DNA of 64,000 nucleotides from Blastobasis lacticolella (lineage: Eukaryota; Arthropoda; Insecta; Lepidoptera; Blastobasidae): NCBI GenBank assembly GCA_905147135.1, contig LR990068.1, positions 3,988,001-4,052,000 of the forward strand, in the 5' to 3' direction. A model generated the notes under the pieces. That model worked only from the letters and a program-made list of their open reading frames with translations, made no database searches and was not told the origin of the DNA. Numbering within the stretch: position 1 is the stretch's first letter; the number at the start of each line of letters is the position of its first letter. Shown here in pieces: positions 54,626 through 64,000 of this stretch. Made by a program: the position numbers and the translations under genes.

Positions 54626-54706
54626 TTTACAATATTTAGCTATTTGTACTTCGTTCTTGTACTCGTGTGTACTTGTATTGTTATTATCGGCGCGCAATCA
54701 GAATTT

Positions 54707-55160
54707 TTAGTTATGTACATTAGTTGAATACTAACCAATGCTCTTTCGGTGAGGGAAAACATCATTCAGGCGACTGTATGTGTAACCAATTATCCAATCT
54801 GTAGCAGCATTCACAATGGCTCGGAAATCGGATTCGGATACGGGATCGACAAAGGACCCCGCAAAAGTTCTTAGGAAAATGTGGTTTCAGTTAATTTTGA
54901 TGAAATTTTCATATCTTATAGAGAGTAGAGCTTCCGTGGAATCTATCGGGATTCTGAATAACAGTTTTCGAATCGATCAATACGGATTCGCCGCTCACGA
55001 ATTTTGTGTCGAAGCGTTCGGAAACGGTTTCGAATCATTGTGAATACGGCTACTGGTCAGGTACCCCTGTTAACAGGGTTACGGAGGTAGATGGCAGTCG
55101 CTCCACTGTAACCACCTCACCAAATCTTCGCTTGCGTTAGCACAACCGGGATATTTTAAC
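54707..55160 (+). mobile_element. SINE family A, copy 13, split by a MITE
   Basis: The SINE body reads up to TATCCAATCT at 54800 and resumes with GGTCAGGTACCCCTGTTAAC at 55055. The 253-bp insert is M14. Confidence 0.8.
54801..55053. mobile_element. MITE M14 nested in SINE A
   Basis: Inverted ends GTAGCAGCATTCACAATGGC and, inverted, GTAGCCGTATTCACAATGAT, both followed by TTCGGAA/TCGAAAC blocks. The 75-codon frame inside is not a recognisable protein. Confidence 0.75.
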
Positions 55161-55490
55161 TCAACACAGCTAGCACATGGCATTCCATGGTCTCATTTGG
55201 CATTTAATTCTTGACAATTTCGAATCATGATAATTTGATACTATTGAATTAATTGTTTTTTAACATTGACATCTTGACTATTAGTACTTAATTCTATTCA
55301 TGAAACTATTTTAAATGACAATGTATGATTATTACTACGAATGAATATGAATGTGAATATAAACTATATCGGTAACTATAACTTTCACAATTTTTATGGA
55401 GAATTGTTTCTGGTATGTTTTTGCCAAACGTTGAGACCATACGAAATCCCTCCACTAATTTGCAAGAGGCTACAGTTTGCTGTAGATATA

Positions 55491-56206
55491 CAGGGTGTCC
55501 CAAAACTAGACGTCAACCCGGAATCGGGTGAAAAGGCAAGTCATGCTGGTTGGCAGAAAAATATTTAAAAAAATCTAAGTTGCATGATTTCAAAATTTTA
55601 GGCATTTAAAAAAACGTAATATTCCACACCCTGCGACAGACTTTTCAGTCCTGTTGCCACAAATCTTTACTTTTTCCTATTTTTTTTGCTGTGTAACCCT
55701 GAATAATGCTTCTCTAAAACTGTAATCAAAATTTTGAAACCAGCTGCTTGAGCTTGCATAAAAATAGGACTTATCTCATAGAAAAAATTCAAAATAAAAA
55801 ATTGCCTAGGCTTAACTGACTGTATTGAAAAAAAAAGTACTTCGCGAGTTTGGCAAGTTATGTCAAAAGCTGGCGCATTTAGTAAGGATTCCAGAATGGT
55901 ATGATACTTGGTAAATTGTAGCTGCTATCGTTGACAAAAATTTTTTTTTCCTTTAAAACCCACTTTTTAACAAGTTTTTGTTACTTGGTTAAAAATTATT
56001 CTAACGGGCGCAAGGATTTCCAAACAGTTGTAAATTGTTGCTTGAGATGAAGGAGTCATTCTAAGAAGTGTGAGCGAGATAGATATTAAATAATTATAAT
56101 AATAATAATTTACTGTACTTACCTTAGGTTAAGGATGTAATGAAGATCCGAATAAAATACTGTCCATGTCTATGTCTATATTGACGCTTAGTTTTGGGAC
56201 ACTCTG
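55491..56206. mobile_element. Non-autonomous DNA transposon, Tc1/mariner-type ends
   Basis: CAGGGTGTCCCAAAACTAGA and its inverted match (CAGAGTGTCCCAAAACTAAG) are flanked by TA on both sides (55489-55490, 56207-56208). 716 bp, no transposase ORF. Confidence 0.75.
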
Positions 56207-56603
56207 TATACGTATATGCTTTCTGTAACATATATTACGTCCATGGTCAGTAATGATTGAGGATTTTGAGGTCAGTCAGTGTGCTGAGTGCGAATGCATT
56301 CGTGTAACTACTGTAAACGGTCACGTCAGATTCCAGTTAAATTTTACCTCAGCTAGGTACTGTGCGAAATACAGCATTGACCACAAGTAGTATTACTTAC
56401 CCTTGAATTAATTAAAAATTATTTATTGCTTATACATAGAATAAAACAAAAACAGAGGAAAAAAAGAAAAGCAACCGGCGGCCTTATCGCTCAAAGCGAT
56501 TTCTTCCAGGCAACCCTAGACACCTAGAAACAGAATATACTCTATCCTTCATACATGCTAGGTACTGCCGATACTGGAAAACCTTGCGATTCAACTATCT
56601 TAC

Positions 56604-56995
56604 AGGCGTGAGGCATTTCATCTTAGTCCTCACAGTTACAACGCATCTGTGGTTCTGCATTTTTGTTGCTTCATCATCACAGCCCGTAACAGTCCACTGC
56701 AGGACTTAGGGCCTCTCCCACGAAAGGGGGGTTATTGCCATAATCTTCACGCATGGCAGGCGGGTTGGAGATCGCAGTGTTTAAATATAACAATGGAAAA
56801 TGCTGCTGCCCATTTTCCAGACTACGGAGACTCTTGATCTTTTGTCTCGAAAACATTAGTTGCCTTGTACGACACCCATGAGTGTAAGGGGTTGGTGCTA
56901 TTCTACTCTGACGGACACCACACGGCCAACTTACGTACAACCTAAATGCATAAATCGTAGATGTTATGGGCGACAGTTACCGCTCACCATCAGTA
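56604..56995 (+). mobile_element. Family R tail split by SINE-like B copy 12
   Basis: GGCGTGAGGCATTTCATCTT runs to TTTTTGTTG at about 56668 and resumes at TTACGTACAACCTAAATGCA (56930). The insert 56671-56928 is a minus-strand family B copy. Confidence 0.75.
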
Positions 56996-57001
56996 GGGCG
57001 T

Positions 57002-57175
57002 TTTTTTATTACACTACCCAGGCATTTGACCACTATCTTACCTGGTGATAAGTGACGATGCGGCCGAAGATGGAGCATGCCTGTCTAGGAACAGCCTATT
57101 CACTCCAGCCTTGAAGGCGTCCAGATTATATTGATCAGGAAACACACTGGCAGGCAATTTTCTGTCATTGCGTAG
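57002..57175 (-). mobile_element. LINE 3' end, family L-F (reference copy)
   Basis: The minus strand encodes LDAFKAGVNRLFLDRHAPSA then an ASSLITR-type end, and a short tail. Confidence 0.6.
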
Positions 57176-57654
57176 CAAAAAGAATCGGTTCGAAACACAG
57201 CATTGCCAACAAGCCGTGTCACTTACCCTTCAAACATGCTAGGTATTGCCAGTAAACTGGAAAACCTCGAGATAACATCATTTCTGGGTCCGCAAACTCG
57301 GATTTGCAACGCATTTAACGTTCACCCGCTAACTTTTGCACGGTTCAGTGTTAAATACAAAACTTGGCTATTGCGTCCGCAATGATTTTGTGCTGGTAAT
57401 TTAATTGTTGGGTATTTCGCGTGTTATTGCCTGGTTTAGAAATAAGGATGTGCTTAGGTTCCTAAACGGTTTATGATGATGTTGTGTGCATTTAAAGCGC
57501 ACTGCGACGTTATTGGGCGTTATAAGTTGCGTGACGATATTATCGTGGACTTCCACGATATAGGGGAAAGGTGGCTTAAAAAGGAACTCATATTGAAAGG
57601 GATAAGTCAAACAATCGGTAAAATAAGAGACGTCTCGAGTAAAATAGAATGCTT

Positions 57655-57887
57655 TGACAATTCAAACAGCGCCGTCTTACCCCAAAGTAAGCAAAAGTTC
57701 TGTTATGGGTGCTAGATAACTGATAAATTATTTATTCACTTTCAAATACATGCTTATACAAATAACACCCATACCCGAAACAGAAATTTAAATTCATCAT
57801 TTCAATTTCTGCTCGGCCAGGAATCCAATCAGGGACCTCTGCGTGTCAGACCGCCATGTTAAACGAATGAACCACTCAGGTCGTCAC
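57655..57887 (-). mobile_element. SINE family C, copy 3
   Basis: Minus-strand head with degraded box B (GATTGGATTCCTGGCC) and the same body as 43371. Confidence 0.75.
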
Positions 57888-58203
57888 TCTCAAATAGCAT
57901 TGCTCAACTAAAAGTCAAGAACTGTTGTCGTGGTCGTGCTTTCTAATAGACTTTGTTTATTTATAGGAGAGGTTTGTTTTAAAAAACAATCTGCAATAAA
58001 AATCCATTAATTACTTCCGGATCAAACCGTTACTTGCCTGGACTACCTCAACAACAAGTGGACAGTTGAATGAATGAAAATTCTTTTTTGGTTATACACA
58101 AATAATACATAGCAAAAAAAGGCAAAAAAGAAAAAGCAACCAGAGGCATATCAGTCAGACAGTTATGTTCTGTTCTTGGCGATGATGGTGCACTTTCGTC
58201 GAA

Positions 58204-58547
58204 TGTGATTCGTAAGCGTGTTGTACCGAATTCGATATCCAGTGCCGTCATGTATCTACCAATGACTTTTTCTTAGTTATGTAAGTACAAAGCTGAACAC
58301 CAACCGATGCTCTTACTGTGAGAAACATCGTGCTGAACTCTGCTCGTTCAGACTAAATGTCTAACAATGATCCAATCTGCAGCGGCACCGCCGATCTGGT
58401 CAGGCTCACCTGGTAGCAGGATCACGGAGGTCAGATGGCAGTTGCTCCACCGTAATTACCTGATCTGCCATATCCTGGATCATGGTCAAGGCGGCCCCCG
58501 GGCCCTCTTGCGCGAAAGCACAAACGTGACGTTAACGCCAAGATGAT
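58204..58547 (+). mobile_element. SINE family A, copy 14
   Basis: Degraded head, full body and tail. A 19-base insertion (GCAGCGGCACCGCCGATCT region) lies near 58379. Confidence 0.75.
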
Positions 58548-58867
58548 TATTATTATCTAAGCAACGAAAACAAACATTTTCATTTCACCTGGATATTGAC
58601 GCCAAGACGGTGCATTATTGTGCAGAATTTTCGACGCAAACACTCTCAAAAGTGTAGCCAAACTGGCCCGCGCGTGGGAGCGCGTGCGCATGTGAACGGC
58701 TCAATTGTTTACACTCTTTGTTACACTCTATCTGTCCGTTCCCAAGCGGTATGCTGTAACGAGGCACAGGGTGTCTTGCGACATAGGTTTGCTGTTCGAT
58801 TGATTGACTGATATTGTACTGAGGCTTATAGATGGTGAGGGTGTCATAGGTGTCATACGTTGACAGA

Positions 58868-58925
58868 ATAACCTGCCATCAGGCAGGCCGTAAGGTTGTT
58901 TGCCGCCTTAGTGGTATAAAAAAAG
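58868..58925 (+). mobile_element. LINE 3' tail, family L-A (short)
   Basis: AACCTGCCATCAGGCAGGCC to GTGGTATAAAAAAAG. Confidence 0.55.
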
Positions 58926-59099
58926 TAAAAAAAGAATACCAGCGGGTGTGGGTTTCACCCTCGTCCATACGCTGAGGACCATTTTGTCTACATAAGTCTT
59001 ATGTTTTATACAACTAGTGTAATTATCAATTGTAAACTATAGGGAAATAAAATATTTCTGTTTCTGTTTCTACGTACAAGAAAAATTCCACTTTGTAGC

Positions 59100-61255
59100 G
59101 ATTTATTTATTAATTATTTATTTAAAACAACTTTACAGTATTACAGTAAAAACCAATTCACTGAAAGCTAAATATATATCAGTATCTATTACAAAAAAAT
59201 ATCATTCATTAATCCTCTCGCAGTACTTCAGGCATTCCTTGCACACATTCATCCATGGCCAGTCAAATAAGTCACACTCGGGTGCCGATGCCAGAAGCGC
59301 GTTGAGCAAACCCAAGGCTCGAATAATGGGTGAATTGGCGTGCGAAACGGTTCGGACCGCGGGAGTAGCGAGTAGTCTAGGCTGGCGTGGTCTGAGTTGA
59401 ACCCTGGGAACCGGAGGTACAAATAGTCGTACCGCTCTAGACACCAGGTCAAGACAGTCTGACTCACCACGCAAAATACGACAAACCATTACCAAAAGGT
59501 AGTAATTACGCCTTACCTCTAGAGAATTAAAGCCTAGGAACCCCTGTAGAAATTTAGTCGGGTACAAAAAAGGGTAATACCCATAATTTTTTTTGTAGAG
59601 AAAACGAAGGAATGCCTTTTGAATCTTCTCCAGAAGCAAGGCGTAAGTACATTGGTAAGGGTTCCACACTATCGATGACGATTCCAGCTTTGAACTTACC
59701 AAGGCAGTATAAACCAGCTTGATTGCTGCGGGATCGCGAAATTCTCTGGCATTCCTGATTACAAAACCTAACCTTTTGTAACACCCCACTGCAAGGTCCC
59801 TAATATGTCCGTGGAAGTTCAAGGCTGAGTCGAATGTGACGCCCAAATCCTTGACCGTCGTGAAGCGCCTAATTACTTCATGGCCAAGCTTGTACTGAGC
59901 AATTATTGGGTTTTTAGATCTGCTGAATGATATCACACAGCACTTATCAGGATTGAAGAGAAGTTTGTTTTCAACGCTCCATTCCAGTACCGTGTCGATA
60001 TCATTCTGCAAGGAATTACAATCTGACACTGTATCTACGAGATGAACGTGTTTGAGGTCATCCGCATAGAGCAGACCTTCAGCTGAGCTAAGAACAGATG
60101 TCAGGTTATTAATCATGATGTTAAATAAAAGCGGACCCAGCACAGAGCCCTGGCTTACACCTGAACGTGTATGATAGAGATCCGACAGGAAACAACCATG
60201 GCGTACATACTGCTGCCTATCAGACATGTAGCTGGCAAAGAGCTGCAGCAACTGTGGTGATAAACCAATGGCACAGAGCCTACATCAACTTGAGCCCCTC
60301 GATCCAGATTTTCGGATATCATGTTGACCAATGTCACTAAATTGGTATTAACAGATCTATTTGACCTAAACCCATGCTGAGCCTCGCACAAATAAGGTTT
60401 AATCTGCGAAGATATACGATTATGAAGAATGCACTCGTATAGCTTGGCCGAAGACGACTGAATCGCTATGGGTCTGCAATTCGTAACATCGGAAGAGTCA
60501 CCAGACTTAGGAATCGGCGTGACACGGGTAGTTTTCCAACGTTGTGGGTAAACACTTGTGGACAACGAAAAATTAAGAATATGGCAAATAGGACCCACGA
60601 GCACATCTTTGCTGCCCTTTATTATAAACGCAGGTACATGATCGGGACCAACCGAAAGTTTGCGTTTATTTATGCCCCTTTCAACTTCCCTGGCTGTAAT
60701 TTCCGTAATACTAATATAATTGGCAGATGCAGTTTTGTCATTTGAGCAGATCTTTTCGCAATCGAGAAGTGGAACATCGAGTAGAAATACGCTAGCAAAG
60801 AATGAAGCAAATACCTGCGCTGCCCCACTGTCAGTAAAGCATTTGCCTTCATAGGTGACTTTAGCTTCGAAGCCAGCCTTGGTTTTGAGACTGCTTATGT
60901 GTTGCCAAAACGCACGGGGGTTGTCCTTAATCCCATTCTCAATGTGTCGAATATAAGTATTATACGCTAGTAGGGAACGTTTTTTTTATATCAGTTCGAA
61001 GATAAGCGAACTGAGCATAAGAATCTTTACACCCATGAGCCTTCCATTGGCGATGAAAGACTGCTTTGCGTTTGATGTCCCTAATTAGGTCAGATGTAAA
61101 CCAAACCGGATACGTCCTATTTGCAGAAGTAGATCTAGCCTTTTTAGGTATACATTTGTCAAAGATGTCATAGAGAATGCAGTAGAATGAGTCTAAAGCG
61201 TCATCAACATTAGGAGCTGTATATACCGATACTAGACGTATGAATAGACGATAGA
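59100..61255 (-). mobile_element. Defective LINE with reverse transcriptase lacking the motif A block
   Basis: The minus strand reads, 5' to 3': an endonuclease-RT linker (TYPVWFTSDLIRDIKRKAVF), a frameshift near the T8 run at 60985, RHIENGIKDNPRAFWQHISS, RT start (RWKTTRVTPIPKSGDSSDVT, GFRSNRSVNTNLV) up to GAQVDV at about 60290. Then comes a junction into GLSPQLLQLFASYMSDRQQY, QGSVLGPLLFNIMINNL, the YADD catalytic box at about 60070, and the C-terminal part to 59202. The segment between QVDV and GLSP, about 20-25 residues in related LINEs and holding the first catalytic Asp, is absent and the frame shifts there. 5'-truncated: no endonuclease domain. Jockey-like by eye. Confidence 0.85.
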
Positions 61256-61699
61256 AGACCGTCTTTTAACCGTCGGTTTTTAGTGACACAAACCTATGTG
61301 GCCTACTGGTAGACTGGTAGATAAAGCCTTGATGGCTTGCAGTCCGCCAATTGTATTGTTTTTAGTGTTGTATTGTTTTAAATAAATAAATAAAGTGTCT
61401 TTAGTCTGTCTGCCCTTTCCAACACATCCATTCACTCCCGCCATATACTTAAGTATAATAATTTACATAAACTTACATTTTAAAATCCACCTGTATTTTC
61501 AACCGAGACCTTAAAAAGTGAACGGAGATTACAATCTGTAAAGCTTTTATTTTCTAAAATTATGTGATCACGTCAGCACCGACATTTTTAAAATCTGTTC
61601 TGTTTAATAAATCCGGAAATGTCTTATTTTACACTAAATGAGTAATGCCGTTACAGGGTGAGAAAAATAAATAACGATTTTATTAAATTATACTTAACT
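61256..61699. other. Unrecognised, with a possible 3' tail
   Basis: 61370-61400 ends in (AAAT)n with AATAAA-like signals, resembling an element or transcript tail on the plus strand. Nothing else was recognised. Confidence 0.3.
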
Positions 61700-61900
61700 A
61701 GTGGACCCGGCGCGACTTCGTTCGCGTATACCTACTTTAGACCTGCCTGCCTAAAAAGGGTAACCTTTTTTCAAGCTCATAAACTTTCCTCTTGAATCCC
61801 TCTATCTATTATTGTAAACCGCATCAAAATCCGTTGCGTAGTTTAAAAAATCTAAGCGTACAAATATACATAGGGACAGACGGCGGGAGGCGACTTTTGC
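61700..61900 (+). mobile_element. Short non-autonomous repeat (GGCGCGACTTCGTTCGCG family), copy 1
   Basis: Shares CGGCGCGACTTCGTTCGCGT, AAAATCCGTTGCGTAGTTTA and GGGACAGACGGCGGGA with 62975-63165. Confidence 0.7.
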
Positions 61901-62021
61901 GAGTGGTTGGATTTTTTCTGCGGTCTGTTTAAAACCAATGTGGCGACTTTGCACATTGTCATGTTATTTTTACTTTTTGGTGAGTTCCTCAACCATACCA
62001 ATCAGCTCCCGAGACTGTGCA

Positions 62022-62216
62022 ACCAATCTGAGGGTCCCAGCGGAAGACCTTGGCCAACCTCGCTTCGTCAACGGCATTAGGAGGCACACCTAATGAGTGG
62101 CGAGCTCGTTGCGGTGCCAAAGATCGAGCCTCAAAGTACGAAACAATCACCTATCCAGTTCCCGGACTCTGCGAGAGTTGCTTAACCTTGGTTATCAGCC
62201 TCATAAGCACGCTGCC
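62022..62216 (-). mobile_element. 5S-rRNA-like SINE, copy S4
   Basis: The minus strand has GCAGCGTGCTTATGAGGCTG, AAGGTTAAGCAACTCTCG, GGAACTGGATAGGTGA, CGCAACGAGCTCGCCACTCA and the GACGAAGCGAGGTTGGCCAA tail. Confidence 0.78.
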
Positions 62217-62974
62217 ACTAGACCAGCAGCGGTACCGCCTATCTCCAATTGAAAGCGGACATTTTGATCCCAACCTCTGGAATGACGTCATGGACGTCGT
62301 ACAGAACTCAGTATTGGTCAGAATGAACGATATGAATGCCATTGGGGAGTATACAGTAACGATCCATTTCACATTTTGATTATGAAACATCGTAATTTTA
62401 AATTGAATAAAATGCTAGAAAATTTGACTTTGCAATAGAATATTTTCAGCTTCTTTTCGTATTTTTTTTATTTTAAGTGCATCCTAAGTATTCTGCAATG
62501 TTAAATTTATTTATAAAACGAGATCAAATGAAAACTAAAAAGCTTGAGCATTATGTTGGTAGATGGAACATAAAATTCATTCCCATGAAGTTATAACCAT
62601 ATACTATGAGTATAACCAACTTTATGACATTAAAAATCGTACATTTCAGTCGCAGGAAAGAGAGCAGAGCCTATCCGAAATTTATGTTGTAACGTCATTT
62701 TACAGGGCGGCGTTCAATTGGAGATACCACTGCAGAGCCGATTCTTTTTTTTAAATGGTTCTTGCTGTTATAAATCGACGTGCGTTCGTAATAATCACTA
62801 AATCAATCTGTCGATACTGATCACTAGATGTGTATCAAGAACAATATGGATGCGTTTATGCGCCGGCGCAGTGGCGCGTTCCGCTCCAGAGAGCGCGTTC
62901 CAAATTGGAACGGCTGCGCTTCAGTTGTTTCGGAGATCCGTCTTCGGTTGGCTTCAATATCATACATAATATAC

Positions 62975-63165
62975 TAGTGGTCTCGGCGCGACTTCGTTCG
63001 CGTACACCTACATTACCCCCTTTTTTCTTGCATATAACCCTTCCTCATGAATCACTCTATCTATTGTTGAAAACCGCATTAAAATCCGTTGCTTAGTTTA
63101 AAAGATTTAAGCGTACTTAGATGCGTAGGGACAGACGGCGGGAAGCGACTTTGTTTTTACTATAT
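62975..63165 (+). mobile_element. Short non-autonomous repeat, copy 2
   Basis: See 61700-61900; about 80 percent alike by eye. 62217-62974 between holds nothing recognised. Confidence 0.7.
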
Positions 63166-63177
63166 ATAGAAGTTTAT

Positions 63178-63730
63178 CAGCGAGAGGTAGAGCTCGTCTA
63201 GTCTAAAATGACGCGCCCCACTACTTAGTTCGTTGATTTCGATGTGTGAGTGCAAATATTGATAACGACACTTCATCTGTGTGGGAGCCAATGAACGACG
63301 CGTGCTCCTACGTTTGAATCTTACCGGCAACTGAATGACCAATTACAACGGCATTTGTATATGTATTGCGTCCATATTTTAAATTTGCTTGTGTATGCGA
63401 TAGTGGGGCGCGTCATTTTAGATTAGACGAGCTCTACCGGCTTCTAATCTCACTGCGACCATGTACCAATGACTTTTTTCTGAGTTATGTACATTAGTTG
63501 AATGCTAACCGATGCTCTTACGGTGAGGGAAAACATCGTGATGGAACCTGCACATTCAGGCGACTGCGTAACCGTGATCAAATCTAGTCAGGTTCCCCTG
63601 GTATCGGAGCGGAGGTCAGATGGTAGTCGCTTCACTGTAATTACCTAATCTGCATAATCCTGGACCCTGGTCAATGCCAACCCCGGGCCCTCATGCGCGA
63701 GACCACAACCGGGACATTAACGCCAAGATC
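63178..63730 (+). mobile_element. SINE family A, copy 15, head split by MITE M5
   Basis: Only TCAGCGAGAG of the SINE head remains left of the MITE (63187-63437). GGCTTCTAATCTCACTGCGA continues to the right and runs to ACGCCAAGATC. Confidence 0.7.
63187..63437. mobile_element. MITE family M5, copy 2, nested in SINE A
   Basis: Inverted relative to copy 1 at 14486. Terminal repeats almost perfect. Confidence 0.85.
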
Positions 63731-63739
63731 TTTTTTTAA

Positions 63740-63928
63740 ATTATCCGGCAGACAAACAGGCATGCGGGTCACCTGATGGAAGGCCACTTTCCGCATTGAC
63801 AAGATTATTTTTTTACTCAATTTAGCTCCACTGTAATTATCTGATTTGCTAAGTCCTGGATTATGGTCAAGGCGGAGCCCGGGCCATCGTGCGCGAGAGC
63901 ACAACCGGGTCATTAACGCTCAAGATGA
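63740..63928. mobile_element. L-B tail stub and SINE A copy 16 (tail half)
   Basis: 63740-63795 is a minus L-B tail (GACAAACAGGCATGCGGGTC). 63832-63928 is the last third of SINE A in plus orientation. Confidence 0.65.
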
Positions 63929-64000
63929 TAATTTTGTAAATATAGTATATATTTACTTTGTATATTAAATCATACATACTTTGTATATTAAACTAGCATT

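Noticed and set aside
54816..55043. A 75-codon open frame inside MITE M14
   Set aside because: Ends at the inverted repeat, no recognised domain, and other features show it is an insert in a SINE.
62050..62379. A 109-codon plus-strand frame
   Set aside because: Its first half is the antisense of the 5S-like SINE at 62022-62216 and the rest shows no domain.

Overview
The window looks like lepidopteran (moth or butterfly) nuclear DNA. The genes have GT-AG introns and single-exon C2H2 arrays typical of insects, and two of them carry an insect-type ZAD domain. The intergenic space is packed with short interspersed repeats, LINE 3' tails and foldback elements of the kind that crowd lepidopteran genomes. 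I saw no bacterial operon, CRISPR array or intact virus. All family calls were made by eye.

Layout of genes. (1) 1-2026 (+): last three coding exons of an SLC22 / organic-cation-transporter-like gene that starts upstream of the window. (2) 5616-17660 (-): a ZAD gene with four 5' exons at 17660-14769. In phase, these can join either a linker exon plus a 13-finger C2H2 exon (7571-5616) or a separate 3' exon (12664-9819). The second exon carries three tandem copies of a Cys-rich domain I cannot name and is broken by one in-frame TGA. (3) 18121-19511 (+): a divergently transcribed two-exon C2H2 gene (7 fingers, no ZAD), 460 bp from the ATG of gene 2. (4) 22287-31480 (+): a five-exon ZAD gene with 13-14 C2H2 fingers, a paralogue of gene 2. 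Genes 2-4 form a cluster of presumed nuclear DNA-binding regulators; gene 1 is a membrane transporter and is not obviously linked to them.

From 31.5 kb to the end I find no convincing host coding exon. A possible non-coding first exon lies near 34.86-35.13 kb. The rest is repeat-derived: a defective LINE (59.1-61.25 kb, minus) whose reverse transcriptase has lost the block around its first catalytic Asp; many 3' fragments of at least five LINE families; three tRNA-headed or microsatellite-tailed SINE-like families (A, B, C); a 5S-rRNA-like SINE family; and about fifteen kinds of foldback or inverted-repeat element (MITEs). Several MITEs are nested inside SINEs, and an 'empty' copy of one target is present in the same window.

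Most notable: the ZAD fusion to the triplicated Cys-rich domain with a TTA-to-TGA change; an intronic 41-bp minisatellite in exact register with a 3' splice site; a shortened zinc finger at the same place in both ZAD genes; and palindromes whose arms encode a reverse-transcriptase motif.
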